DNA from: Glaciecola sp965660625
GTDB taxonomy: Bacteria > Pseudomonadota > Gammaproteobacteria > Enterobacterales > Alteromonadaceae
Direction: 5' to 3'
DNA: 64,000 bases
Assembly: GCA_965660625.1 (NCBI GenBank)
Contig: CBFIAR010000005.1
Coordinates: forward strand, 1-64,000
A program made the position numbers and the translations under genes. The notes below the pieces were generated by a model. The model did no database searches. It saw nothing but the letters and a program-made list of their open reading frames with translations, and had not been told where the DNA came from. This document shows, one piece after another, positions 8,962-18,250 of this stretch. Within the stretch, counting starts at the first letter, position 1. Each line of letters opens with the position of its first letter.

Positions 8962-9921
8962 TTAGTATTTAACTAGTGCAGAAGCCCAAGCAAACCCCCC
9001 ACCAAAAGCCTCTAATAAAAGATATTGGCCGCGTTGAATACGACCATCTCGTATAGCGGTATCAAGTGCAGTGGGAACGGTTGCTGCTGATGTATTACCG
9101 TATTTCTCGAGTGTCATAACAACTTGATCAAGTGACATATTCAGTTTTTTAGCTGTCGCCTTTATAATTCTAAAGTTTGCTTGATGCGGCACTAACCAGT
9201 CAATATCTGACTTCTTTAGATTATTAGCTTCTAGAGTTTCAATGACTATTTGACTCAGTTTTGTTACCGCGACTTTGAAAACTTCATTGCCTTTCATTTC
9301 GCCCCAATTTTCATGCACGGACTGCTCATCGCCGCGCGTTGGGTTGCCGATGCGAAGCAAATCGCCGTGAGAACCAGCAGCGTTAATGTGAGTGGATAGA
9401 ATACCCGGCTCTTCACTGGCTTCTATAATCGTCGCGCCGGCACCATCACCAAATAAAATAACCATCGATCTATCGGCAGGATCAATAAGGCGACTAAGAC
9501 AGTCGGTGCCAACGACAAGAATTCGCTTCGCCATACCACTTTTTATATATTGGTCTGCAACACTCAATGCGTAACAATAGCCAGCGCAAGCAGCTGCAAT
9601 ATCAAACGCCGGAATATTGTCGACTGCGAGGATTTTTTGAATTTCGCAGGCCGTACTCGGCAAAGAATAGCGCCCGCTTGTTGTTGCACAAACAATCATA
9701 TCCAGATCGCAGGCTTTGATCCCTGCCGCTTCTAGCGCTTTTTTGGAAGCCTCAGCTCCCATTGTTGCTGCAGTTTCATTTTCACCAATTATTCGACGCT
9801 CTTTAATACCTGTGCGATCTGTAATCCACTCATCTGAGGTTTCAACCATTTTTTCCAAATCAGCGTTTGAACGCACATCGGTGGGATAATAACTTCCCGT
9901 TCCTATAAATCGTGAATACAT
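8962..9921 (-). CDS. fabH: 3-oxoacyl-ACP synthase III (KAS III)
   Basis: A 319-residue initiating condensing enzyme that joins acetyl-CoA to malonyl-ACP. Cys112 (DIAAACAGYCYAL), His246 (WLVPHQANF) and Asn276 (EKYGNTSAAT) form the KAS III triad. The ATG at 9921 is chosen because it gives MYSRFIGTGSY, matching E. coli MYTKIIGTGSY, with GGAG nine bases upstream; a TTG directly before it is less likely. The ribosome site lies inside the end of plsX, so the two are tightly coupled. Confidence 0.96.
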   Translation of the reverse strand: MYSRFIGTGSYYPTDVRSNADLEKMVETSDEWITDRTGIKERRIIGENETAATMGAEASKKALEAAGIKACDLDMIVCATTSGRYSLPSTACEIQKILAVDNIPAFDIAAACAGYCYALSVADQYIKSGMAKRILVVGTDCLSRLIDPADRSMVILFGDGAGATIIEASEEPGILSTHINAAGSHGDLLRIGNPTRGDEQSVHENWGEMKGNEVFKVAVTKLSQIVIETLEANNLKKSDIDWLVPHQANFRIIKATAKKLNMSLDQVVMTLEKYGNTSAATVPTALDTAIRDGRIQRGQYLLLEAFGGGFAWASALVKY

Positions 9922-9924
9922 CAA

Positions 9925-10947
9925 TTAGTGCTCCATCAAGACTGATTCTATTTTTGTTTTTATTTTGTCTGGAACCGCATTTTCTGCCTCCTCATAAGCT
10001 TGTTTTATTGCATAATAACAAGCATCTGCCGAAGCGTTTCCGTGACTCTTTACAACAATTCCGCGCAATCCTATCAGACTGGCGCCGTTATACTGGTCGG
10101 GGTTCATGCGTTGATAGAGTTTTTTTAGTAATGGTAGAGCTAACTTGCTTAATATTCGTGCAAATAATGTTTCGGTTGTGGCTTGCTTAATTTCACTAAG
10201 CACAAGCTTAGCAATACCTTCGCTTGACTTAAGCGCGATATTACCGGTAAAACCGTCAGTAACAACCACATCCGCATCGCCAGAAAAAATTTGGTCGCCT
10301 TCCACATAACCGATATAGTTGACGCTAGGACAATCACGCAGAAGCTGGTCGGCGTGCTTAACAAGAGTATTTCCTTTAATGTCCTCTTCTCCTACATTTA
10401 ATAAGGCGACTTTAGGTGAATGAATGTGAGAACACTGTTCAGCTAGCACTGACCCCATAACAGCATACTGAAATAATCCTTCTGCATCACAGTTAACCGA
10501 AGCACCGAGATCGAGAAGAAGTACTTTTTTACCTTGGCCTTTCGGCAGCCATGAGATGAGCGCAGGGCGCGAAATCCCTGGTAACGTTTTGAGAACATAA
10601 AACGCCATGGCCATTAGTGCGCCCGTATTACCAGAACTAACGCATGCCTGTGCGTCTCCTGATTGCACTAAATCAATGACTTTACGCATAGAAGACTGCT
10701 TTTTCTTGCGAAGCGCAGTTGTTGGCTTATCACTCATGGTAACCACTTCGTCGCAATCAACAAAATCGACTCGTAACAATACTTTAGCATCTAGCCCATT
10801 TTTAAAATGAGCATACTCGCTTAGATGACCGCAAATAGTGAGGTGTAGCTTGGGGAGTTGCTTTAGGGATTTTTCTGCAGCAGACAAAAGAACATGGGGG
10901 CCGTGATCGCCCCCCATGATATCTAATGCAATTTTTACGTCAGACAA
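9925..10947 (-). CDS. plsX: Phosphate acyltransferase PlsX
   Basis: A 340-residue enzyme that makes acyl-phosphate from acyl-ACP for phospholipid synthesis. Family motifs are IALDIMGGDHGPHVLL at the N terminus, VSSGNTGALMA near residues 100-110, and VVTDGFTGNIALKSSEG. The best start is a TTG, since no earlier in-frame ATG exists and the next methionine (residue 11) would cut into the conserved motif; the ribosome site is weak. It lies 14 bases after rpmF. Confidence 0.95.
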   Translation of the reverse strand: MSDVKIALDIMGGDHGPHVLLSAAEKSLKQLPKLHLTICGHLSEYAHFKNGLDAKVLLRVDFVDCDEVVTMSDKPTTALRKKKQSSMRKVIDLVQSGDAQACVSSGNTGALMAMAFYVLKTLPGISRPALISWLPKGQGKKVLLLDLGASVNCDAEGLFQYAVMGSVLAEQCSHIHSPKVALLNVGEEDIKGNTLVKHADQLLRDCPSVNYIGYVEGDQIFSGDADVVVTDGFTGNIALKSSEGIAKLVLSEIKQATTETLFARILSKLALPLLKKLYQRMNPDQYNGASLIGLRGIVVKSHGNASADACYYAIKQAYEEAENAVPDKIKTKIESVLMEH

Positions 10948-10961
10948 TGTTTTTAGCCGAA

Positions 10962-11132
10962 TTAATCAGCAATAACTTTTTTGCCTTTGTAGAAACCATC
11001 CGCCGTCACATGGTGACGAAGGTGAGTTTCACCAGACGTTTGATCAACTGATAAAGTTGCGCCTGTTAGTGCATCGTGTGAACGACGCGTGCCGCGTCTA
11101 GCACGAGTCTTTTTATTTTTCTGTACAGCCAT
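10962..11132 (-). CDS. rpmF: 50S ribosomal protein L32
   Basis: A 56-residue basic ribosomal protein translated from the minus strand. It begins MAVQKNKKTRARRGTRRS, continues HDALTGATLSVDQTSGE, and ends FYKGKKVIAD, closely matching E. coli L32 (57 residues). It is too short for usual ORF cut-offs. It lies 11 bases after yceD and 14 before plsX, the conserved yceD-rpmF-plsX arrangement that couples ribosome and lipid synthesis. Confidence 0.97.
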   Translation of the reverse strand: MAVQKNKKTRARRGTRRSHDALTGATLSVDQTSGETHLRHHVTADGFYKGKKVIAD

Positions 11133-11143
11133 AGGTTATACTC

Positions 11144-11665
11144 CTAGTCTCGCTTAAGTTCTTTTAAAACCGCAAACGGGTTTTTACGCTCTTGTTCCGG
11201 TTCGATTATTCCGAATGTCATATCATCAGGCCCTACGCTACAATTTTCTTCTGCATGAAGTGCAACAATAGGTAGTGACAAAATCAATTCGTCTTCAATT
11301 AATTGAAGTAGATCGATTTCTCCATGGTCATTGACCTCTACCGGTTCAAATGCTTCTGGTAACTCTTCCTCTGTATCAGTGCCCTGCACAGGACTGAAAC
11401 AAAACTCAACGTTAATTGGGTGAGAAAATTCATGGTTACATCTCTGGCAAAGCAATGTTACCTGCGTCGTCGATGTTCCTAGGAAGTAAGTAAGACTCTG
11501 CGCGTCTTTTAAAAACTTAACATCCACGAAAACGTTGTCTTCACAAGCAACTACAGACCCAACGAATCGCTCCATTAAAGAGGTAGAATAAACGCCAACG
11601 TAGGTTGAGCGTTTCATCGCACTTTTCAGTGGATCTATTAGTCGGGGCAGTTTCACTTTATCCAT
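11144..11665 (-). CDS. yceD: YceD family 23S rRNA accumulation protein (DUF177)
   Basis: A 173-residue DUF177 protein. The N terminus MDKVKLPRLIDPLKSA, the CQRCNHEF cysteine pair (Cys73, Cys76), EVNDHGEIDLLQLIEDELIL and the C-terminal KNPFAVLKELKRD match E. coli YceD throughout. E. coli YceD is needed for normal 23S rRNA levels. It heads the rpmF-fab transcript. The promoter box at 11675-11680 ends only nine bases before its ATG, so its mRNA may be nearly leaderless. Confidence 0.92.
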   Translation of the reverse strand: MDKVKLPRLIDPLKSAMKRSTYVGVYSTSLMERFVGSVVACEDNVFVDVKFLKDAQSLTYFLGTSTTQVTLLCQRCNHEFSHPINVEFCFSPVQGTDTEEELPEAFEPVEVNDHGEIDLLQLIEDELILSLPIVALHAEENCSVGPDDMTFGIIEPEQERKNPFAVLKELKRD

Positions 11666-11674
11666 AGCGCGCGC

Positions 11675-11703
11675 ATTCTAAAGGTTTACATGTGTTGAGT
11701 CAA
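11675..11703 (-). promoter_or_regulatory. Promoter of the yceD-rpmF-plsX-fab run
   Basis: On the minus strand TTGACT, exactly 17 bases, then TAGAAT (each 5/6 to the sigma-70 consensus), followed by a GC-only discriminator. The -10 box ends nine bases before the yceD ATG, putting the predicted start of transcription within about three bases of the start codon. Confidence 0.75.
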
Positions 11704-11776
11704 AGTTTTTAGGCGAATCAGACCAAATACCGCTAGAATATCCCTTCTTAGTTTACATAATCGGAAATAATACACT

Positions 11777-12400
11777 TTGGACACAAACAATGAACGCTTG
11801 ATACTCGCCTCCTCCTCTCCCTATCGTAAATTACAAATGGCCCGGTTAGGGCATCAGTTCACTACACAGTCGCCTAATATTGATGAAACGCGGCTATGCA
11901 GCGAAACACCTGTAGATTTAGTTAAAAGACTCAGTTACCAAAAGGCATTAGCAGTACAAGCGTCTTTTCCTGAGTCGACTATTATAGGATCTGACCAAGT
12001 TGCCTATATAAAGGAACAAGGCAAAGCCATTAGCCTCTTCGATGTCAACATACTGACAAAACCAAAAACAATCGCTAATGCAATTCAGCAATTAACAGCT
12101 TGCTCAGGAAAGTCAGTTCGCTTCGTCACCGGCTTATGCTGCCTTTCACCGCAACATGATGCGAAGATCATTACCGAATATGTAGACGTTACGTTCAGGC
12201 AACTGACTGCCCCTGAAATAAAAAACTATATAGACATCGAAAAACCGCTGGATTGCGCTGGCAGTTTTAAAGCGGAAGGACTTGGCATTACCTTATTTGA
12301 CAAAATTGAGTCTACTGATCCAAATACTTTAATTGGACTACCACTCATTGCATTGAACAACATACTAATTAATTTTGGCTATAATAGTTTACTGAAATAG
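11777..12400 (+). CDS. Maf-like nucleotide pyrophosphatase (YceF type)
   Basis: A 207-residue Maf/Ham1-fold protein, closest by eye to E. coli YceF, an m7GTP pyrophosphatase. Motifs are LILASSSPYRKLQMARLG, IIGSDQVAYI, and the C-terminal DCAGSFKAEGLGITLFDKIE with DPNTLIGLPLIALNNIL. YceF-type proteins clear noncanonical nucleotides in the cytoplasm. The start is a TTG at 11777; the first in-frame ATG would remove the conserved LILASSSP motif. It is divergent from yceD, as in E. coli. Confidence 0.9.
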   Translation: MDTNNERLILASSSPYRKLQMARLGHQFTTQSPNIDETRLCSETPVDLVKRLSYQKALAVQASFPESTIIGSDQVAYIKEQGKAISLFDVNILTKPKTIANAIQQLTACSGKSVRFVTGLCCLSPQHDAKIITEYVDVTFRQLTAPEIKNYIDIEKPLDCAGSFKAEGLGITLFDKIESTDPNTLIGLPLIALNNILINFGYNSLLK

Positions 12401-12421
12401 TTCACTAAGATTGGTTAACAT

Positions 12422-13063
12422 CTATTCGCTAACAAACGACTTCATCATGTCTAAACTATCAATAATTTTTAATGGCTTATGCTTTAGTAATTCCGTCTTA
12501 TCATGCACGCCGTACGATACGCCTACTCGCGGCATTCCAATATTTTCTGCCATCTGCATATCATAAACAGTATCACCTACCATTAAAGCTTGCTCTGGTT
12601 CAATGTTCCAGGCTTTTATTATTTGCAGCAGCATGTCAGAGCTTGGCTTTGATTCAGCTTCATCGGCACAACGAGATAATTCAAAAAAATGCTTTGTATT
12701 CGTATTCTCCCAAGCCCTTTCTAAGCCACGACGAGCCTTCCCCGTTGCTACAGCTAATCTTGCTCTTCTACTCAGGTGGCTAAGTGTTTCACTCGCGTTA
12801 GCAAATAAAGGGCACGCCGTTTTATCCTGATCAAGAAATACACTCTTATAATGGGTAACGATTTCATCCGCTTTATCATTATCAATCGAAAATAACTGTT
12901 TAATGGCGGGATGCAGGCTGATACCGATAATATGCTCAACTTGCTCTTTCGTAGGGATAGCGATCTGCCCAATTGCCGCAGCTTTTTGCATACAAGCTAC
13001 AATTTTAGCGGCCGAATCCATCACCGTACCATCCCAATCAAAAATGATGTATTCAAATTTCAT
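12422..13063 (-). CDS. HAD-superfamily phosphatase (phosphoglycolate phosphatase-like)
   Basis: A 213-residue HAD hydrolase, subfamily IA. Motif I is FDWDGTVMDS with the nucleophile Asp9 and Asp11; motif II is AVATGKARRGL, the lysine follows in AESKPSSDMLLQ, and motif IV is MVGDTVYDMQMAENIG. Substrate unknown; Gph-like or nucleotide-phosphatase activity is the usual guess. Its start overlaps the end of rluC by 11 bases, so the two are translated together, an arrangement I recall from other marine gammaproteobacteria. Confidence 0.88.
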   Translation of the reverse strand: MKFEYIIFDWDGTVMDSAAKIVACMQKAAAIGQIAIPTKEQVEHIIGISLHPAIKQLFSIDNDKADEIVTHYKSVFLDQDKTACPLFANASETLSHLSRRARLAVATGKARRGLERAWENTNTKHFFELSRCADEAESKPSSDMLLQIIKAWNIEPEQALMVGDTVYDMQMAENIGMPRVGVSYGVHDKTELLKHKPLKIIDSLDMMKSFVSE

Positions 13064-14000
13064 GGCTTTGCGTCTCTATCAATTTGCTTAATGCGCTATC
13101 GTAGTCGGCTTCAAATCTTACTCGCTCTTTAGTAACGGGGTGATTAAATGAGAGACTCTTTGCATGCAAAAATAATCGGGTAAACTTTAATTGTTTGAGG
13201 TGCGCATCAAACTCGTCATTACCATACTTACTATCCATTGCAATTGGATGTCCCGCATGTAAACAATGCACCCTAATTTGATGCGTTCGTCCTGTTATGG
13301 GGCTTGCCTCAATTAACGTCGAGTGTGTGAAGTTTTGTAAGACCCTAAAGCGCGTTTCTGAGGGTTTACCTTCGCTAGATACTGATACTAGTCGTTCTCC
13401 GCTTTTCAATACGTTCTTTTGCAGCGGCGCTTCTACTTTAAAACAATTGGTAGGCCACTCACCAGCAACCAGCGCATGATATCGTTTGTCAACCTGCTTG
13501 CTGCGCAACTGCTCATGCAGATCACGCAGCGCTGAGCGTTTTTTTGCTATTAACAAGCAGCCTGATGTGTCTCGATCAAGGCGATGCACCAACTCCAAAA
13601 ACTGGTGTTGCGGACGCAAGGCACGCAATCCTTCAATAACCCCAAAATTAAGGCCGCTTCCGCCATGCACTGCCAGTCCTGAAGGTTTATTAAATACGAT
13701 GATGCGATCATCTTCAAAGATGATGTGACTTTCCAACGTGGACACTCTGTTCAAGTTAACATTATTTTGTTCTTTAACCGCGGTTCGAATCGGGGGAACC
13801 CGCACAACATCGCCTATCGCCAATTTATACTCAGGCTTCACACGCTTTTTGTTTACCCTTACCTCACCTTTACGAACGATCCGATAAATCATACTTTTCG
13901 GAACGCCCTTTAGCTTACTGGTAAGGAAGTTATCTATACGCTGAAATTGATTGTCTTCATCAATTTCAAGCAACTGCACATTGTTATATTCTTCATTCAT
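13053..14000 (-). CDS. rluC: 23S rRNA pseudouridine synthase RluC
   Basis: A pseudouridine synthase of the RluA family with an N-terminal S4 RNA-binding domain (about residues 12-70) and the catalytic HRLDRDTSGCLLIAKK motif. RluC modifies U955, U2504 and U2580 of E. coli 23S rRNA. The ATG at 14000 (315 residues) is preferred; a GTG six codons upstream at 14018 is possible, and neither has an ideal ribosome site. It is divergent from rne across a 0.6 kb gap, as in E. coli. Confidence 0.92.
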   Translation of the reverse strand: MNEEYNNVQLLEIDEDNQFQRIDNFLTSKLKGVPKSMIYRIVRKGEVRVNKKRVKPEYKLAIGDVVRVPPIRTAVKEQNNVNLNRVSTLESHIIFEDDRIIVFNKPSGLAVHGGSGLNFGVIEGLRALRPQHQFLELVHRLDRDTSGCLLIAKKRSALRDLHEQLRSKQVDKRYHALVAGEWPTNCFKVEAPLQKNVLKSGERLVSVSSEGKPSETRFRVLQNFTHSTLIEASPITGRTHQIRVHCLHAGHPIAMDSKYGNDEFDAHLKQLKFTRLFLHAKSLSFNHPVTKERVRFEADYDSALSKLIETQSHEI

Positions 14001-14018
14001 ACGAATAGTATATCCCAC

Positions 14019-14625
14019 CTTTAGATTGAATACGCCCGCAAATCACTGTTTTTCTAGTTTTTTTAAGGTGCTTTTTAACTGTTTTCTACTTGTTTGTGAG
14101 CGCAATATAAGCAATAATGCGGTCTGGTGCGACAGTATTTAGCTATTCACAACAAAACAACGGGTCAATGGCCTGTTATAAAATAGAGAAACTGATAAGT
14201 CAGCCCTGCATACCCAACGAGTATTTGTAGGCGACACGACACCAATTACCAACATTCAACTAAAATAGAATGAATGTGCGCCTTGATAAAGAGTGCTGAG
14301 AAAGACATGCACTGCATTCAAAAACAAATGCAACAAGGTTAAAATTAAACAGGCAATAATTGACTGTTGAACAGATTTGAATTAACGCTAGTGAGTAAGC
14401 TCATTAGTTCAAAAGATTGTAGATGGACATCCGAATATAAACGGGTGTTGTATTTTTTAGCACAATGAAAGTTTATCAATACTATTAAATAAATACTATA
14501 ATAAACAGGAATTTGTAAATCTTGATATCACGTCAAAGTACAATTTGACTCAGTCGTGAGGCTCAGTAAATCAGTTAATTCAAAACTGTATCTTCTAGGA
14601 TTATTCCTATACAGAGTTAGATACA
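14019..14625 (+). other. Gene-free rluC-rne interval, probable rne leader
   Basis: About 600 bases without a coding frame. It must hold the rluC promoter and the rne promoter and leader. A perfect TATAAT at 14497-14502 is a -10 candidate for rne, but no good -35 box is correctly spaced. Long autoregulatory leaders upstream of rne are known in E. coli; I could not identify the specific hairpin by eye. Confidence 0.5.
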
Positions 14626-17586
14626 ATGAAAAGAATGTTAATCAATGCCACTCAATCAGAAGAGTTGCGTGTAGCCCTTGTAGACGGACAGAAACTCTAC
14701 GATCTCGATATTGAAAGCCCTGGTCATGAACAGAAAAAAGCAAACATCTATAAAGGTACGATCACACGCGTTGAACCAAGTTTAGAGGCTGCTTTTGTTG
14801 ATTACGGCGCTGACCGCCACGGTTTCCTTCCATTAAAAGAAATAGCAAAAACATACTTTCCTTCCGGTTATAAGCTTGAGGGCCGTCCTAACATTAAAGA
14901 CGTTGTTAGAGAAGGCACACAAGTTATCGTTCAGATTGATAAAGAAGAACGAGGCCAAAAAGGTGCAGCGTTAACCACCTTTATATCTCTTGCAGGTAGC
15001 TACTTGGTATTAATGCCTAACAATCCTCGTGCTGGTGGTATATCGCGCAGAATTGAAGGCGATGAGCGCACCGATCTTAAACAGTCTTTGGGGCAATTAG
15101 AACTGCCTGATGGTATGGGTTTGATTGTGCGCACTGCCGGAGTAGGAAAGTCTTATGAAGAGTTGCAGTGGGACTTAGGTGTGTTAGTGAATCACTGGTC
15201 AAACATTATGAAGGCATCTGAGACAAGATCAGCCCCCTTCTTAATCCACCAGGAAAGTAACGTGATCGTGCGTGCTATCAGAGATTATTTACGCAGAGAC
15301 ATTGGCGAAATTCTTATCGATAAACCAGCCATCTATGAAAAAGCACTTGCTCACATTGAATTAGTCCGCCCTGACTTTGTTAGTCGCGTTAAATTATACC
15401 AAGGCGACGTCCCGTTATTCAGTCATTATCAAATTGAAAGCCAAATTGAATCAGCATTTCAACGCGAAGTGCGTTTACCTTCTGGTGGCTCGATTGTTAT
15501 TGACCCAACTGAAGCCCTAACCTCTATTGATATTAACTCAGCCAGGGCTACTAAAGGCGGTGATATAGAAGAAACAGCATTAAACACGAACTTAGAAGCT
15601 GCGGATGAAATCGCTCGGCAGTTACGATTACGCGATTTAGGCGGCTTGGTTGTTATCGACTTTATCGATATGACACCGGTCAAAAATCAACGTGAAGTAG
15701 AAAATAGAATGAAAGATGCTGTCAAACCCGACAGAGCTCGAATTCAATTAGGGCGTATCTCTCGCTTTGGTTTGCTAGAAATGTCTCGTCAACGTCTTCG
15801 TCCATCTTTGGGTGAATCAGCTTATCACGTATGCCCGCGTTGCAGTGGCCATGGAACTGTGCGAGGAACTGAATCACTCGCCCTATCAGTGCTGCGTATC
15901 ATTGAAGAAGAGAGCATTAAGGACAACACAGGGCAAATTGAAGCTCAGTTGCCAATCAACGTTGCGACTTATCTTTTAAATGAAAAGAGACGAGCGTTGC
16001 GCAGTGTTGAGAAACGCCATAACGTTGAACTATTAATCATTCCAAATCCAAACTTCGAAACACCGCATTACGAAATTGTGCGTCGTAGACCAGATGATAA
16101 AATTGATGATATTAGCTACAACATTGAGTTATCTCAAGTTCCGCAAACGGCTGCAGATACTACTGCACCTAAAGTTGTTAAACGTGAAGAGCCGGCTTTA
16201 TCCGGTATGTCAGCGCCAGAGCAAGTAACACAAGCTCCAGCGCCATCTTCTGCAGCAACAACGTCTAAAAAAGAAAAGGTCGCTAAACCCTCTGTTTTTG
16301 CTAATGCGATTGCATGGGTAAAGTCTCTGTTTGAAGAAGAAGAAAAACAACCAGAGACACCTCCCCAGCGACGCAATAACAACAATAGAAACAGGAACAA
16401 CAATAAGCGCAGAAGCGGTCCTCGCGGAGCTCGTCCAGACGGCGCACGTCAAGAAGGCAATCGTCAAGATAAATCATCTGACAGTGCACAACGTCAAGAC
16501 AAGCCTCAAGGTGAGCGTCCGAACAACCGGAAACGTCGCACTAATAATGAGCGTAATGAACAGCCTACAACCGAGCAACTCAACGCGGCAACCGATAAGC
16601 AAGAAGGTGTTACGGAAGTAGCGCAGGGTAATTCGGCGCCTAAACCGGCTAAGAAACGTGCCCCTGCTGAACGAAGAAAGCGCAGAGATACCAAAAGAAA
16701 CGTTCGAGTGAGTGACGATTCTGCTGCACCAGCACCTGGCAATCAAGCAGAGCCTTCGAGCTCAAGTAGCACAGATATTTCTGATACTCGTCAGGCTGAA
16801 GAAGTGCGTCAACCAGCGGCATTGGTAGAGGAAGCAAACGTACAGAAACCCGCTAAGAGTGATGCTGTTGAACAAGTGTCAACTGAAACAACTGACGTGG
16901 TTGAGCAGGCAGCAGCTGAGACACCTGATGTTGATGAAAATGCAATACAAGCGAGTGATGCGTCGAATAACGAAACCGATACGCCTAAAGGCAGAGGAAG
17001 ACGTTCACCCAGACACGTGAGAGCTGCCGGGCAGCGCCGCAAGAAGGGTAAAGATGAGCAGAACGCTGCTGAAACTAGTAACGATGCAAACTCAGTCCAA
17101 GATGAACTTCAATTCGATGCACCTGAAGCAAAAAATGGGGCTGCTATAACCCAACCTGTCCAAAAGGAAATTGAACTGGATGCCAACACTGCTTCTCCTG
17201 AGCCGATTGTCTCTGAAGAAATAAGCGTCGATGCAGAACCTAAAAAGGAAGAAGCCCCAATTCAATCAAAGGATACTATTGAGCTTCAACCAGCAGCAGA
17301 GGCTATTGGTAAAGCTGAAGAAGCAGTTGCGCTTGCGGTAACTAAAGTCGAAACAAAGACAAAGGAAACAAAGCAAGCTGGTCCTTACATTAAGGTTGCT
17401 GTTAAATCGGTTTCTCATCCGATGGCAACGCCTGCGAAAGTTATCATGCCAACGGAAACAAAAACAGTCGGCGCGATTTCTGATGAGATTAGAGGCAGTT
17501 TTGAAAATGCTGGTAAGTCAGCAACTGTTGCGAATGCAAAATCCCAGGCGAGCTCTCCAATGAAGAACCCAAGCTCTGTAGACTAA
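14626..17586 (+). CDS. rne: Ribonuclease E
   Basis: A 986-residue endonuclease, organiser of the RNA degradosome. The N-terminal half has the S1/RNase H catalytic domain with Asp302 (SIDINSARAT) and Asp345 (LVVIDFIDMTP), and the zinc-link CPRCSGHG with Cys403 and Cys406. At about residues 555-570, SVFANAIAWVKSLFEEE looks like the amphipathic membrane-targeting helix. The C-terminal half is disordered: Arg/Asn-rich (about 580-640), Lys/Arg-rich, then Ala/Glu-rich. The tail holds SHPMATP and SSPMKNP, similar to short partner-binding motifs. A strong terminator follows. Confidence 0.97.
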   Translation: MKRMLINATQSEELRVALVDGQKLYDLDIESPGHEQKKANIYKGTITRVEPSLEAAFVDYGADRHGFLPLKEIAKTYFPSGYKLEGRPNIKDVVREGTQVIVQIDKEERGQKGAALTTFISLAGSYLVLMPNNPRAGGISRRIEGDERTDLKQSLGQLELPDGMGLIVRTAGVGKSYEELQWDLGVLVNHWSNIMKASETRSAPFLIHQESNVIVRAIRDYLRRDIGEILIDKPAIYEKALAHIELVRPDFVSRVKLYQGDVPLFSHYQIESQIESAFQREVRLPSGGSIVIDPTEALTSIDINSARATKGGDIEETALNTNLEAADEIARQLRLRDLGGLVVIDFIDMTPVKNQREVENRMKDAVKPDRARIQLGRISRFGLLEMSRQRLRPSLGESAYHVCPRCSGHGTVRGTESLALSVLRIIEEESIKDNTGQIEAQLPINVATYLLNEKRRALRSVEKRHNVELLIIPNPNFETPHYEIVRRRPDDKIDDISYNIELSQVPQTAADTTAPKVVKREEPALSGMSAPEQVTQAPAPSSAATTSKKEKVAKPSVFANAIAWVKSLFEEEEKQPETPPQRRNNNNRNRNNNKRRSGPRGARPDGARQEGNRQDKSSDSAQRQDKPQGERPNNRKRRTNNERNEQPTTEQLNAATDKQEGVTEVAQGNSAPKPAKKRAPAERRKRRDTKRNVRVSDDSAAPAPGNQAEPSSSSSTDISDTRQAEEVRQPAALVEEANVQKPAKSDAVEQVSTETTDVVEQAAAETPDVDENAIQASDASNNETDTPKGRGRRSPRHVRAAGQRRKKGKDEQNAAETSNDANSVQDELQFDAPEAKNGAAITQPVQKEIELDANTASPEPIVSEEISVDAEPKKEEAPIQSKDTIELQPAAEAIGKAEEAVALAVTKVETKTKETKQAGPYIKVAVKSVSHPMATPAKVIMPTETKTVGAISDEIRGSFENAGKSATVANAKSQASSPMKNPSSVD

Positions 17587-17609
17587 ATGTAATTAGCACC
17601 AAAAGCAAA

Positions 17610-17641
17610 AAAGCAGAATCATTTGATTCTGCTTTTTTTTT
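17610..17641. terminator. Bidirectional terminator between rne and the DUF2058 gene
   Basis: AAGCAGAATCA and TGATTCTGCTT pair around a short loop, with a T run of at least eight on the plus strand and an A run that becomes a T run on the minus strand. It ends rne and can serve the convergent topA-DUF2058 transcript. Confidence 0.85.
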
Positions 17642-17683
17642 GGTTTAATGGAAAGGCCAGCACCACACTTAGAGGAGCATTAT

Positions 17684-18238
17684 CTACCAGACTAAGTCGT
17701 CTGGAATATCATAATCAGCATACCAATCGTTGTCTTCACTGCTCTCTTTATCTTCGGGCACCTCAGTCGCTTGATAAATTACAGATTCAGGAACACGCTC
17801 TTTAATTTTATCCGCAACCGGTGTTGGCACTAACTCGTACACATCCGGTTCGCAACTAACAATAGATAGCCTACCCTGCGTAACGAGTTTATGTATTTTT
17901 TGGTCAACATACATTCGCTTTACAAGCTTATTGTCAGTGAAATTCAAGACAAGATCGCCTCTTCTGCGAGTTTGCGCATTGACTTTAATTAAATTAATAA
18001 CTTGCGCAATAATTTCTTTTCGAATTCTTTCTTCACGTTGCTTTTCACTAAGCAAACGGTCTTTTTCTTGTTTTGCAGCGAGTGCGGCCTTCGCTGCACT
18101 TTTTGCTTCGTTCTCTATTTCCTGATTGTTATGCTGTTTTGCTTTAACTTGTTTATGCTTTTCCTGCTTAATTTTTTTAGCCTTCTTCTTATCGGCTAGT
18201 CCCGCTTTCAGCAATTGTTCTTGTAAGGATAATGCCAT
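17684..18238 (-). CDS. DUF2058 family protein (YaiL-like)
   Basis: A 184-residue protein that begins MALSLQEQLLKAGLADKKKA, the hallmark of the DUF2058/YaiL family. Residues 15-75 are a charged Lys/Glu/Gln-rich predicted coiled coil; the rest contains RRRGDLVLNFTDNKLVKRMYV, and the tail is acidic. Members are described as nucleoprotein- or polysome-associated; no defined activity. It starts 12 bases after the topA stop and is probably co-transcribed with it. Confidence 0.85.
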   Translation of the reverse strand: MALSLQEQLLKAGLADKKKAKKIKQEKHKQVKAKQHNNQEIENEAKSAAKAALAAKQEKDRLLSEKQREERIRKEIIAQVINLIKVNAQTRRRGDLVLNFTDNKLVKRMYVDQKIHKLVTQGRLSIVSCEPDVYELVPTPVADKIKERVPESVIYQATEVPEDKESSEDNDWYADYDIPDDLVW

Positions 18239-18250
18239 GATTACTCTCTA

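Noticed and set aside
16330..16490. Short Asn/Arg-rich stretch of rne considered as a DNA repeat
   Set aside because: The AAC/AAT-rich bases simply encode the low-complexity RNA-binding part of RNase E; no exact long repeat unit is present.
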